From the NCBI RefSeq assembly GCF_000759855.1, contig NZ_JNAI01000003.1:1-64000 (forward strand): a stretch of DNA of 64,000 nucleotides. Reading direction: 5' to 3'. Position 1 is the first letter of the stretch. Every line of letters begins with the position of its first letter. The translations under genes were made by a program, and so were the position numbers. Under the pieces are notes generated by a model. It did not search any database and was not told the DNA's origin. It saw only the letters and a list, made by a program, of their open reading frames with translations. Shown one piece after another: positions 23,240 through 32,491 of this stretch. This stretch comes from Prochlorococcus marinus str. MIT 9107 (GTDB lineage Bacteria > Cyanobacteriota > Cyanobacteriia > PCC-6307 > Cyanobiaceae).

Positions 23240-23989
23240 ATGAAGAATCTTGTATCAAAGAAAGAAGAAGAGGAAAGAAGACTAAAAGCTTTAGCAGAGT
23301 ACAGGATTTTAGGAACCAAGCCAGAATCATGTTATGACGATATTACCAAAATTGCTGCTAAAACATGTAATGTCCCTATTTCTCTAATGACTTTGGTAGA
23401 CAAAGATAAGCAATGGTTTAAATCTAAAGTTGGACTTCAAATATCAGAAACTAGAAGAGATTGGTCTTTTTGTACCCATGCAATAAAAGAAAATAGTCCA
23501 TTAATTATTCATGATGCTTTCCAAGATGAAAGATTTATAAATAATCCATTGGTAACTGGAGATCCAAAGATTCGTTTTTATGCAGGTTTTCCTCTTAGAA
23601 ATAGTGATGGTAATAAACTCGGAACTCTTTGTGTAATTGATAGAAAGCCAGGAAATTTAACTACGCAACAATTTAATATTATGGAATTATTATCCAAGCA
23701 AATAGTTTCATTTTTAGAGCTTAGAAAAAAATCATTAAACTTGCTTGATGCATTGTCTAATTTGCATAAACAAGAAGGGATTTTATCTGTATGTTCATAT
23801 TGCAGAGAAGTAAAAAATAAAGAGGGCGATTGGATGCATTTGGAAAAATATCTCTCAAACATTAGTGATATTAGATTTAGTCATGGGGTTTGTGATAAAT
23901 GTATGGAAAAACATTTCCCAGATGTAATAGAGGTATGGAATAAAAAGGATTTTTTTGAAGATGTTCAAAAAAGGTATTTAGATTCTTAG
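23240..23989 (+). CDS. GAF-domain sensor with C-terminal zinc-ribbon-like module
   Basis: 249 residues. Residues 15-165 form a GAF domain with the FCTHAIKENSPLIIHDA block and TLCVIDRKPG common in bilin-free signalling GAFs. Residues 180-240 carry CSYCREVKNKEGDW and SHGVCDKCMEKHFP, a four-cysteine motif often found after receiver or GAF domains in cyanobacteria and deltaproteobacteria. No catalytic output domain follows. It probably senses a small ligand or redox state and interacts with a partner. Confidence 0.85.
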   Translation: MKNLVSKKEEEERRLKALAEYRILGTKPESCYDDITKIAAKTCNVPISLMTLVDKDKQWFKSKVGLQISETRRDWSFCTHAIKENSPLIIHDAFQDERFINNPLVTGDPKIRFYAGFPLRNSDGNKLGTLCVIDRKPGNLTTQQFNIMELLSKQIVSFLELRKKSLNLLDALSNLHKQEGILSVCSYCREVKNKEGDWMHLEKYLSNISDIRFSHGVCDKCMEKHFPDVIEVWNKKDFFEDVQKRYLDS

Positions 23990-24076
23990 ATTAAATACTT
24001 TGCTTTTAAATTATTAATATATTTCCAAGCAAATTATTCATTTGGTGGTTAGTATTGTATAAATTTTGACTAGAGA

Positions 24077-24562
24077 ATGTTATTAGGAACTTTATTTACA
24101 GGTGAAATTGTTAAAAGTGCATTGGTAGCATATGTTCATTATTTAGGAATTATATTGTGTTTTGGTTCTTTATTGTTTGAAAGATTGACTCTCAAAGTAG
24201 GTCTTAATAGAAATGAGACGATCTCAATGATAATTGCAGATGTGGTTTATGGTTTGGCCGGAGTTGCAATATTAGTAACTGGTATATTGCGAGTTAAGTA
24301 TTTTGGCCAAGGAGGTGATTTCTATACAGCTAATCCTGTGTTTTGGATAAAGGTTTCTCTTTACATTTTGGTAGGATTACTTTCTTTATACCCAACAACA
24401 ACCTATATCTTATGGGCAATTCCATTAACTAAGAATAAATTACCTGAAATTTCTGTGAACCTTGTTAAGAGGTTTAGACTAATTATTACCACCGAATTAG
24501 TTGGTTTTGCAACAATACCTTTGTTTGCAACTCTTATGGCTAGAGGTGTAGGTTTAGGTTGA
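24077..24562 (+). CDS. DUF2214 family membrane protein
   Basis: 161 residues with four helices. HYLGIILCFGSLLFERLTLK and GILRVKYFGQGGDFYTANPVFWIK are characteristic of DUF2214. The family consists of predicted integral membrane proteins of unknown function, common in cyanobacteria. The stop overlaps the TTG start of the DUF1643 gene by 4 bases. Confidence 0.85.
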   Translation: MLLGTLFTGEIVKSALVAYVHYLGIILCFGSLLFERLTLKVGLNRNETISMIIADVVYGLAGVAILVTGILRVKYFGQGGDFYTANPVFWIKVSLYILVGLLSLYPTTTYILWAIPLTKNKLPEISVNLVKRFRLIITTELVGFATIPLFATLMARGVGLG

Positions 24563-25095
24563 AAAATTTATTTCTAGAAAGAAATTGTTTAATAAGTAAA
24601 AACAAAAGATATAGATGGAGTTTAAGTTATAAGATTTCTAAATCTATTAAAGAAATTATTTTTATTGGTTTAAATCCTTCATTATCGGATGCAGCTTTTT
24701 TGGATAATACAACAAAAAAGGTAATCAAAATTTCGAAAAACAATAATTATGGCAAAGTAAAATTAATAAATCTATTCGCTCTAATTTCAAGTAAGCCAGA
24801 TAAACTTTTTAATCACAAAAACCCTGTTGGTTATCTAAACAATAAACATATTGATAAAAACTTAAAACACTGGTCTGAAAATAAAAATTGTGATTTATGG
24901 TTAGGTTGGGGCAACAAAGGAAAATTCCTAAATAGAAATAAAAAAATATCAAAAAAAATAATCCAATATAACTCAATTAGGAGAAATAATTTTGAAAATC
25001 CTCTTGGACCGCTTTTTATTAAGAAAACAATCAAAGATAATCCAATACATCCTCTATATTGTTCCGATAATTCTATCTTCAATTCTTATTTTTAG
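24559..25095 (+). CDS. DUF1643 family protein
   Basis: 178 residues from TTG. FIGLNPSLSDAAFLDNTTKK at residues 34-53 and KLINLFALISSKPDKL match the conserved GLNPS...DDPT and NLFA-x-RSxxP blocks of DUF1643. LWLGWGNKG is the third family block. The function is unknown. It is probably co-expressed with DUF2214. Confidence 0.8.
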   Translation: MKNLFLERNCLISKNKRYRWSLSYKISKSIKEIIFIGLNPSLSDAAFLDNTTKKVIKISKNNNYGKVKLINLFALISSKPDKLFNHKNPVGYLNNKHIDKNLKHWSENKNCDLWLGWGNKGKFLNRNKKISKKIIQYNSIRRNNFENPLGPLFIKKTIKDNPIHPLYCSDNSIFNSYF

Positions 25096-25177
25096 GTAAT
25101 AAGGATGAAATCCAAACCATTACTTTTAGCTATTCCATTTGATATGTGTTATTTTTTACTTGGTAATTAAAACTTTT

Positions 25178-25306
25178 ATGAAAGTTTCAAAGCAATTAAA
25201 TAAACTAAAAAACTTAAATGTTGAGGCAGAAAAATGTTCTACAAGAGAAGAAGCAAAAAAAATAATTAATAAAGCGAATAAAGCACAAAGTAAAATTAAC
25301 AAATAA
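25178..25306 (+). CDS. 42-residue basic helical protein
   Basis: MKVSKQLNKLKNLNVEAEKC then STREEAKKIINKANKAQSKI: lysine-rich and helical, no membrane segment. The product could bind nucleic acid non-specifically. No recognised family. Confidence 0.5.
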   Translation: MKVSKQLNKLKNLNVEAEKCSTREEAKKIINKANKAQSKINK

Positions 25307-25392
25307 ATAAAAATAATTTTCCTTATTCATTATTTATAAATCTCATAAATATTTATTTAACACAAGAATACAATATTTATTTCTGATCATTG

Positions 25393-26087
25393 ATGTCTTT
25401 GAAAATAATTAAAATGAGGAAATCGGCTGAAAGATTTAGATCAAATATAGAATGGTTAAATTCTATGCATTCATTTTCTTTTGCAGAGCATAGAGATCCA
25501 AAATGGGATAATTTTGGGAATATTAGAGTTATAAACGAAGATATTATTTCTCCTAATGCAGGTTTTAATACACATTCTCATGCAAATATGGAAATAATTA
25601 ATGTCGTAACAAAAGGAGTAATAACTCATAGAGACTCTTTAAACAATCTTGGAAAGATTCACCAAAATGAAGTGCAAGTTATTTCCGCGGGTACTGGAAT
25701 ATCACATAGCTAGAAGAATGAAGAAAATGAGACCTGCAAGTTGTTCCAGATTTGGATATTCCCTCAAAAAGAAAATATCAAACCTCGCTATGACCAAATA
25801 TCATTAAATGAAAAGTTGTGTGATAATATTATTTTTGATTACAAAAACGATAAAAATAATAAACTTTTCATAAATCAAAATATCTCTTTATGGCGTTGTA
25901 AATATAAATATATTAAAGAAAAAAATTACCATTAAAAATCGATAAATATAATTGGATACAAATAATAGAAGGTAATCTTTTATTAAAAAGTAAATATCCT
26001 AATTCTGATATATGTCTCTCTTCTGGAGATGGCTTGGGATTCGAAGTTATTAATTTTAAAGATATTTCTATAGATACAGAGAAATAA
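25393..26087 (+). pseudogene. Pirin family (YhaK-like) cupin, broken
   Basis: Reads as a pirin: RKSAERFRSNIEWLNSMHSF, HSHANMEIINVV and QVISAGTGISHS, which carry the metal-binding His and Glu of the N-terminal cupin. A TAG at 25711-25713 interrupts it in frame; the same frame resumes KNEENETCKLFQIWIFP. At the A7 run near 25920 the frame shifts by one base and the C-terminal cupin (WIQIIEGNLLL ... SSGDGLGFEV) ends at TAA 26085-26087. Two independent lesions make an active pirin unlikely. Intact pirins are Fe/Cu quercetin dioxygenase-like proteins. Confidence 0.85.
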
Positions 26088-26141
26088 CTAGATTTTCTTT
26101 TATTTTCAATGCCTTCATTATAGTTTATTTAACTTTATTTA

Positions 26142-26456
26142 TTACTGATCAACTCCTTTATTAAATGCATTTAAGGCTTGCAAAGCCATATTAAGGTGAA
26201 CTTCCATAGCTCCAAGAGCAATTAATGAATTAGGTGATTTATCTTTTAGTAAGTTTTCTTTTCTTTTTGATAGCACTTTAACTAATTTCTTAGTTGAGGC
26301 TTCCCAATTGTTTGTTAACTCGTCAAATTCTCTTTTTTCGGGGCTTTCTATTTCTGCTAATTCATCAGAAAAATGAGAATCTTTTTGCGCCTTCAGCATC
26401 AAGTAACTTAATTTTTTATGACTTATTGCTTGAGGTAATTTGTTAGATTCACTCAT
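26142..26456 (-). CDS. Conserved hypothetical helical protein
   Basis: 104 residues, soluble, highly charged and predicted all-helical (ISHKKLSYLMLKAQKDSHFS, later GAMEVHLNMALQALNAFNKG). No Cys, no signal peptide. It may be a small helical-bundle accessory protein. The family is not recognised. Confidence 0.6.
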   Translation of the reverse strand: MSESNKLPQAISHKKLSYLMLKAQKDSHFSDELAEIESPEKREFDELTNNWEASTKKLVKVLSKRKENLLKDKSPNSLIALGAMEVHLNMALQALNAFNKGVDQ

Positions 26457-26572
26457 TGTTAGAAATAAATTTATATTTAAAATCTAACTAATTAAGCAAA
26501 TATTTGCTAGTGGGGAAAGGGTTGTAATGACCGACCTGAAAAATACCTAATGATCTTTAAATAAAAACTGAA

Positions 26573-27979
26573 TTAATTAATCTTTAATCTTTCACTTATT
26601 AGTTTCTTGAAATAATCTCCTCGCTCTTCATAATTTTTAAATTGATCAAAACTTGAGCATGAAGGTGAGAATAATAACGTCCCAAACTTATTATTTCGTA
26701 AATAATGAAAAACAAAATTTAAAAGCTCTTTGAGTTCTGAAAATTGAAAAATATCTTTTTTAAATCCTTCATTAATAAGCGCCATTTTTAGAACTTTTGA
26801 GCTTTCTCCAAAAAGAAAAACACACTTAACTTTTTTCTTTACAACTTTTATCCACTCGTTGTATTCATTGCCTTTTAATCTGCCTCCAGAAATTATTATA
26901 ATTTGACCTTCAATTGAATTTATTCCCGCAATAGATGAATCAAAATTTGTAGCTTTACTATCATTAATTATTTCCAGATCATTATTCTTGTAAATTGTTT
27001 CCATCCTATGTGGTAATTGTTTGTAATTAGATAAAGAATCTTTAATCTTCTTTCCAGTTAATCCAACTTTTCTTGCTGCTGCTATTACTAATAGAAGATT
27101 TTGAAGATTATGCATTCCTTTTAAAGAAAAATGTTTAAGTTTGAATAGTTTCTTTCCTTTCTCAACAATGAATGCTTGATCATCTATCCAATAATCACAT
27201 TTAATGTAATTTGATTTATCTAAACTAGTTGTTATCCATACCCCTCTTGATAATGAACTATAGTGATTTCTTAGATTTTTATCATCATAATTATAAATTC
27301 TAAAATGTGATTTTTCTAGCAAGCTTTTTTTTATGTTGAAATAGTTTTCAAGTGTTTTATGTCTTTCAAGATGATCTTCTGTGAAGGTTGTCCAGATTCC
27401 AATATTAGGTTTTACTTCTGGAGATATTTCTATTTGATAACTACTTAATTCAGATACAATCCAGTCAATTTCTTCGTGTTTTTTGGAGTAAGCATATTTA
27501 CATAAAGGGGTACCAATATTGCCAGCAAAAGGAGCATACAATCCATTATCGCAGAGTATATGGCTTAGTAAATGAGTAACAGTAGTCTTGCCATTAGTGC
27601 CAGTAATACCTATACAATTTGTATCTTTTAAAATTGCCCATGCAATATTAATTTCTCCAATTACTTTAATTCCATTTTTTTTTAATTTAATAATAGTTTC
27701 ATGGTCATAAGGTATTGATGGACTTACAACAACAGATTCAATCTCTTTCACAAAAGGATGAATTTCTTCAAAAACAAATTCTTTATTCAGCGAAACTAGT
27801 ATATTAAGTTCTTCCAATTCTGTTTTTCTTTCTAAGAATTCTTTCCCATCTTTACTTTCCCAAACAATTACTCTCTTATTTATGCTTCTCAAATATTTGG
27901 CAGCCCAAAATCCAGAGTTACCTAATCCAATTACAAGATTAATATTTTTTCTTTTAATTAAATGATTATTATCTACCAT
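26573..27979 (-). CDS. murD: UDP-N-acetylmuramoylalanine-D-glutamate ligase (MurD)
   Basis: 468 residues. The ATP loop [15 protein letters not shown] is at 124-138 and the central ligase block [21 protein letters not shown] follows. MurD adds D-glutamate to UDP-MurNAc-L-alanine in the cytoplasmic stage of peptidoglycan synthesis. The C-terminal domain contains [10 protein letters not shown], typical of MurD. It stands alone here rather than in a mur cluster, as is common in cyanobacteria. Confidence 0.95.
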   Translation of the reverse strand: MVDNNHLIKRKNINLVIGLGNSGFWAAKYLRSINKRVIVWESKDGKEFLERKTELEELNILVSLNKEFVFEEIHPFVKEIESVVVSPSIPYDHETIIKLKKNGIKVIGEINIAWAILKDTNCIGITGTNGKTTVTHLLSHILCDNGLYAPFAGNIGTPLCKYAYSKKHEEIDWIVSELSSYQIEISPEVKPNIGIWTTFTEDHLERHKTLENYFNIKKSLLEKSHFRIYNYDDKNLRNHYSSLSRGVWITTSLDKSNYIKCDYWIDDQAFIVEKGKKLFKLKHFSLKGMHNLQNLLLVIAAARKVGLTGKKIKDSLSNYKQLPHRMETIYKNNDLEIINDSKATNFDSSIAGINSIEGQIIIISGGRLKGNEYNEWIKVVKKKVKCVFLFGESSKVLKMALINEGFKKDIFQFSELKELLNFVFHYLRNNKFGTLLFSPSCSSFDQFKNYEERGDYFKKLISERLKIN

Positions 27980-28079
27980 TAAATTTATAATTGCATTTAT
28001 ATTAAGTGTGTTTGAGTGTTAATTCAATCATGAGATGTTTCTTAAGTATTTATATAATTTGCCAAATAAAAGTTAATTA

Positions 28080-28346
28080 ATGGAAGATAATACTGCAAAA
28101 TATTGGTTCTTTTGGTTTTATGAAAAGTGGGAGAAAAATGCTCCAGGTGAATTAATAGAGAAGGGTTTAACTCCATCTCAGATTGCTGAGCGCTTTGTTA
28201 ATGAAAATAATGATGGTTTTATTGAATTATCAAAAAAAATTGATGAAAAAAATTATGTTGCCTTAACAGAATTTATGAAACTTTCAGAGAGTAAATTACA
28301 TATCTTGAAGTATTTTCTAAAGTTAGTAAAAATGAAAAATTTATAA
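28080..28346 (+). CDS. Conserved hypothetical, paralog of 17183-17509
   Basis: 88 residues with an aromatic start (YWFFWFYEKWEKN) and the helical core LTPSQIAERFVNENNDGFIE ... FMKLSESKLHILKYF. The core aligns over about 55 residues with the product at 17183-17509. Its stop overlaps the convergent dehydrogenase gene by 6 bases. Function unknown. Confidence 0.7.
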   Translation: MEDNTAKYWFFWFYEKWEKNAPGELIEKGLTPSQIAERFVNENNDGFIELSKKIDEKNYVALTEFMKLSESKLHILKYFLKLVKMKNL

Positions 28347-29270
28347 GAAGTCACAGAGTATTTCAAGGCTTTTTTCCCACAAATTTTTTCTTTCTTTTTT
28401 ATTAATAGCGAAATGAGAAGTAGGGGATAGTTTTGGATGACCTCTGAAATTAAATTTAGGACCATAATGATCACCGCCTCTTGCATCTGGTGAAGTAGCT
28501 GCAAAAAGTTGAGGTAAAGCACCCATCTCAGCAGATTGAAAAATAGGGCTAAATAATTCCATGGAGAATGTTTCTATTGGACTAGGTTTAGGTTTTTGAG
28601 CAGTAAAGAGATTTGTTTTTGCAATTCCTGGGTGAGCAGCTAAAGAAAGTATATTTTTGTGTTTTAAGTTCTCATTGAGTTCAAAAGCAAACATTACGTT
28701 TGCCAATTTGCTATTGGAGTAAGATTCCCATTTGTTGTAATAGTTCTCTGCTTTCAGATTTTTCCAGCCAACTTTGCCAAAAAATTGCGCACCAGAAGTA
28801 ACTGTTACTATTCTCGATTCATCTTTTTTTTCAATAATTGGGAGAAGCTTTAGGGTCAAAAGCATATGAGCTAGATGATTAACTGCAAATTGTATTTCAT
28901 ATCCTTGGACACTTAGTGTTTTAGGCGGATGCATTATGCCTGCATTATTGATAAGTAAATCCAAATTTTCAAAATCATCAAAAATTTTTGACTGAGCTTC
29001 AATAACATTTTTTAAATCTGACAAATCTAACTCTAAAGATGTAAATATTCCTTTTGGATTAAGACCTTTAAGTTTTTTGATAGTTTGATTAGCTTTTTCA
29101 AGAGATCTACAAGCTACAACTACATGAGCATTTTTTTCGGCTAAGGCCTTTGCGGTGTAGTATCCAAGACCACTATTTGCACCAGTAATTAGTGCTGTTT
29201 TGCCTGTAAGGTTTGGAATATTAGATGTTTCCCAGTTAGAGATTTTAGGTCTTGAAATAGTGGCAGTCAT
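28341..29270 (-). CDS. Short-chain dehydrogenase (protochlorophyllide-reductase/retinol-dehydrogenase-like)
   Basis: 309 residues. TGANSGLGYYTAKAL at 29-43 is the NADP loop, NNAGIMHPP the structural motif, and YSNSKLANV supplies the catalytic Tyr and Lys with a preceding Ser. The extended C-terminus resembles the retinol dehydrogenase/POR-like branch. Light-dependent POR itself needs an active-site Cys region not clearly present, so a general SDR is the safer call. Substrate unknown. Confidence 0.85.
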   Translation of the reverse strand: MTATISRPKISNWETSNIPNLTGKTALITGANSGLGYYTAKALAEKNAHVVVACRSLEKANQTIKKLKGLNPKGIFTSLELDLSDLKNVIEAQSKIFDDFENLDLLINNAGIMHPPKTLSVQGYEIQFAVNHLAHMLLTLKLLPIIEKKDESRIVTVTSGAQFFGKVGWKNLKAENYYNKWESYSNSKLANVMFAFELNENLKHKNILSLAAHPGIAKTNLFTAQKPKPSPIETFSMELFSPIFQSAEMGALPQLFAATSPDARGGDHYGPKFNFRGHPKLSPTSHFAINKKERKNLWEKSLEILCDFL

Positions 29271-29378
29271 TTAGTAATCGTGCAAGTTGCTTTGGGATTT
29301 AACCAAAATTTAATTACTTTTCCACTGTAAATACTGTAAGTCAGTATCGTGAGCTCTTTTTGAAGGTACTATTTAATA

Positions 29379-30128
29379 TTATTTTTCAATTGCATATTGC
29401 CATTCGTTATTTTGAGATAAACTTTTCTCTCTAAGTAACTGTAGTTTCCTACTATTTATTTTAATAACTATCCCATTAGTTGGATATTTCGCAAATATTT
29501 TTCTCTCTAACCAATTTTTTTTATATATTTCGATTTCGCTTGTAAGATTTGTGAAGTAACTATGAGGGGTGCTGAAGCCACATTTTTTAAGATAGTTAAG
29601 GGTTTCATATTGGTTAAGTCTTCCATTAAGTATTTGGAAACAGCAAAAGCTGAGACTTTCTCCAATCCCTTTCTTCTCATTGAGGTATTTTCTTGCAATT
29701 CTTTGGGAAATTCCGGCAATTTGGTTTGGAGTGTAAAGTTCACCTCTAATTTGAAAATCTCGTTTGATAGGAATACAATCGGGGACATTTTTAATTTGTT
29801 TAATCTTGCTTGAGACATTAAATCCTCTTTTTGTAATAGCTTTATTAAACTTGCCATTTATATATCTAATTGCTATAGCGCAACCGTCAATTTTTGGTTG
29901 AATGCTTAATCTTGTTTTTGTTAATAAACTTCCCAAAAAATCTTTGTAATTTTCTTTAGCTAATTTCGGCAGGATTCTATTATTTTTTTGACTAAAGTAG
30001 TCATATTTTGTATCAGCAGGTATGTAAAGTTTCTCGAGTTGTCTAAATGCTTCATCTGATATTACTTCTTCACCTATTCTATATTGCTCATCAAGATACT
30101 TAACATCTCTCTCTAATAAAGTATTCAT
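29379..30128 (-). CDS. Minimal NAD+-dependent DNA ligase-like adenylation protein
   Basis: 249 residues. YRIGEEVISDEAFRQLEKLY resembles the start of LigA. The nucleotidyltransferase motifs follow: KIDG at 79-82 (adenylated Lys), RG at 101-102, RGELY at 128-132, NGIVIKIN and EWQYAIEK near the end. The OB-fold, zinc finger, HhH and BRCT domains of a 670-residue LigA are absent. It could be a nick-sealing accessory, an adenylating enzyme with another target, or a remnant kept in frame. All core motifs survive, which argues against decay. Confidence 0.75.
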   Translation of the reverse strand: MNTLLERDVKYLDEQYRIGEEVISDEAFRQLEKLYIPADTKYDYFSQKNNRILPKLAKENYKDFLGSLLTKTRLSIQPKIDGCAIAIRYINGKFNKAITKRGFNVSSKIKQIKNVPDCIPIKRDFQIRGELYTPNQIAGISQRIARKYLNEKKGIGESLSFCCFQILNGRLNQYETLNYLKKCGFSTPHSYFTNLTSEIEIYKKNWLERKIFAKYPTNGIVIKINSRKLQLLREKSLSQNNEWQYAIEK

Positions 30129-30409
30129 AATATTTTAAAAAATATTTAAATATCTTCTAGAAAAAATTTTCTCTTATTTAAAATTTTTAAGATTAAAATT
30201 AAAACTAGATTTAAAAAGTGATTAACAACTAAATATCCTCCTACGCAGAGAGCAAATTAAGAGTATAAAATGAACATATTGAGAGTTTAAATTAAATACT
30301 TCAATCAAACATATTTACCTAAATTTGAATAAGGAAAATTTCAATGCTTAATTTTTAAAATAGTTTTTGAGGTTACTATTTATCCAAAAAAATTTAAATT
30401 TATCAGAAA

Positions 30410-31564
30410 ATGTCATTTTTATTAAAAGCTCAAAGTATCTGGGATAATTTTGCGAAATATAAAATTAATCATTATGCAAAATTAAGAAATTTTGACTTTG
30501 GCCCAAATAGCGAAAGTTCAGTTTCAAAATTATCACCTTTCATTACGCATAGAATATTATCGGAATATGATTTGATTTATGATATTAAAAGTAAATACCA
30601 AAGAAAAAATTCAACTAAATTTGTTGAAGAAATATTTTGGAGAGTTTACTGGAAAGGGTCGATGGAAAATAGACCTGAAGTTTGGCAAAATTTTATTTCA
30701 GAAAAAAATCTTGATTTTGATTATGAGCTATATGAAAGTGCAATTAATGGTAATACAGAAATAGATTTTTTTAATGCCTGGGTTCTTGAATTAAAGAGGT
30801 ACAACTATCTGCATAACCATACAAGAATGTGGTTTGCAAGTACTTGGATATTTAATTTAGGCCTCCCATGGCAATTGGGATCAAAGTTTTTCTTTAAATA
30901 TCTTTTTGATGGTGATGCTGCATCTAATCTTCTTAGCTGGAGATGGTTCGGAGGATTGCAAACTAAGGGAAAGCAATATCTTTTTTCATCATCAAACCTC
31001 AGAAAATTTTCAAATAATAGATTTAATGCAGAAAAAATAATTAATAAACAAATTTTTCTTGAGGAATTGAATCAAATTCCATTAGAAGATGAGATTTATA
31101 AAAGTAATATGGATCCTAAATCAGATAATCTGATTATGTTTGAAAATGATCTGCACCTTGCAACCCTTAAAAATTTAATTCCAAGCTATAAAAAAGTATT
31201 TATTATCCTTCTAAAGAATGAACAAAGACAAATTAAATTGTCTGAATCTGTTTTGAAATTTAAACAAGATTTGGTCTCTGAATTTGTAGAGCAATTTGAT
31301 AATGTTAAACAGATTGATCCATTTTCACTGGAAATTACTTTTAAAAATAATAAAGATATAGATATTATTTATCCTGGAGTGGGAGAAAATTATGATTTCA
31401 TAACTGAGTTTAAAAATTTAAATAATAAAAAAATTTTTAATCTTGTTAGAGATGAAGATTTATTTGCGTGGAAATTTGCCAAAAAAGGGTTTTTCAAATT
31501 TAAAGATAATATTCCGAAAATCAATCAGAGAATATTCGAAAATTATTCAAAAAATAATTTTTAA
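30410..31564 (+). CDS. Photolyase/cryptochrome-like flavoprotein with apparently swapped domains
   Basis: 384 residues. Residues 38-195 match the FAD-binding domain: SVSKLSPFITHRILSEYDLI, YNYLHNHTRMWFASTWIFNL and FDGDAASNLLSWRWFGGLQT. The usual N-terminal alpha/beta antenna domain is missing, but residues 240-250 read NLIMFENDLHL, resembling the first strand of that domain (LxWFRxDLRL), followed by an alternating alpha/beta pattern to FAKKGFFKFKDNIPKI. This suggests circular permutation. Photolyases repair UV dimers with FADH- and light; activity here is not assured. Confidence 0.75.
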   Translation: MSFLLKAQSIWDNFAKYKINHYAKLRNFDFGPNSESSVSKLSPFITHRILSEYDLIYDIKSKYQRKNSTKFVEEIFWRVYWKGSMENRPEVWQNFISEKNLDFDYELYESAINGNTEIDFFNAWVLELKRYNYLHNHTRMWFASTWIFNLGLPWQLGSKFFFKYLFDGDAASNLLSWRWFGGLQTKGKQYLFSSSNLRKFSNNRFNAEKIINKQIFLEELNQIPLEDEIYKSNMDPKSDNLIMFENDLHLATLKNLIPSYKKVFIILLKNEQRQIKLSESVLKFKQDLVSEFVEQFDNVKQIDPFSLEITFKNNKDIDIIYPGVGENYDFITEFKNLNNKKIFNLVRDEDLFAWKFAKKGFFKFKDNIPKINQRIFENYSKNNF

Positions 31565-31700
31565 CTTAGTTGAATTCTTAATCAGAAAAAGAATCCCTTA
31601 TTTAAGTAAGTATAAATACTTAATTAGGCGCGACTTTTGCTTTTTAATCCACGATGGATACTGTGACTAGTTATTTTTACTTAAGGTTAATTTTTTTATA

Positions 31701-32252
31701 GTGCTTTCAACAATTCTTACTAAGTCGTTTAGCAAAGATACTGCTTTATTAATTCTTAGAGTTATAACCGGAACTGTTCTTATTCATCACGGTTATGAGA
31801 AATTAGCAAATATAGAAAATTTTGCTGACGCTTTTGTTAGACCACTACACCTTCCATTCCCAATATTTTTATCATACATAGCGGCATTCTCAGAGATAGG
31901 TGGTAGTTGGTTACTAATTATCGGTCTAGCTACAAGATTCGGAGCTTTGGCAATTGTTGGAACAATTTCTGTAGCTATATATCATGCACTTGTTACTGCA
32001 GGTTTTAATATTTTTTTACTAGAGCTTTTACTTTTGTATTTCTCTTCAGCAACTTCAATTGCTTTAACAGGGCCTGGTAATTTCTCCTTGGATGAAGTTA
32101 TTATTAGAATTTTGAAATCAGAAGATGAAGAGGAAATTATATCTTCAACAAGATCAAAATCTTTTAAGGAAGTTGAAATTAAAGAAGATACAAGCGAAGG
32201 TGGTTTATTTCAATTCCTTCAAGAGAACCTATTCTCAGATATTTCAAGCTAA
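31701..32252 (+). CDS. DoxX family membrane protein
   Basis: 183 residues from GTG. ILRVITGTVLIHHGYEKLAN at about residues 19-38 is the classic DoxX opening (R-x-x-x-G-x-x-F/L-x-x-x-G-x-x-K), followed by three further helices and FSEIGGSWLLIIGLATRFGA. An unusual acidic cytoplasmic tail of about 50 residues (EDEEEIIS..., EIKEDTSEGG) follows the DoxX core. Its 3' end overlaps the minus-strand tiny gene by 9 bases. Confidence 0.85.
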   Translation: MLSTILTKSFSKDTALLILRVITGTVLIHHGYEKLANIENFADAFVRPLHLPFPIFLSYIAAFSEIGGSWLLIIGLATRFGALAIVGTISVAIYHALVTAGFNIFLLELLLLYFSSATSIALTGPGNFSLDEVIIRILKSEDEEEIISSTRSKSFKEVEIKEDTSEGGLFQFLQENLFSDISS

Positions 32253-32417
32253 CTTTTTAGGATAAAGGCTATTTATTAGTTCTAACCTTTTGCGATAACT
32301 GTTTCTCTTCTCGAGTTTTATCTTAATTGTTGCTTCAGAAAGACTTATAAAAAGTCCTAAAGCAGTCACCCAAGATAAGAAAATAAAGGGGTTTTCTGGA
32401 ATTTCCGAGAAATTCAT
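32244..32417 (-). CDS. 57-residue membrane protein with basic tail
   Basis: MNFSEIPENPFIFLSWVTAL then GLFISLSEATIKIKLEKRNS: one helix with a conserved-looking Pro-Phe entry, and a basic helix to the end. It is antisense and convergent to the DoxX gene. No named family. Confidence 0.6.
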   Translation of the reverse strand: MNFSEIPENPFIFLSWVTALGLFISLSEATIKIKLEKRNSYRKRLELINSLYPKKLA

Positions 32418-32491
32418 ATGAATAATACTTCTTTTTTAAAACTGACCGATCACTAAATGTTTTTCAACCTAAATATACAATTTAGAAATAT

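Noticed and set aside
28341-29270. Light-dependent protochlorophyllide reductase
   Set aside because: General SDR motifs only; POR-specific residues could not be confirmed by eye.
29507-29857. Other-frame ORFs inside the ligase-like gene, both strands
   Set aside because: Shadows of a gene with intact nucleotidyltransferase motifs.
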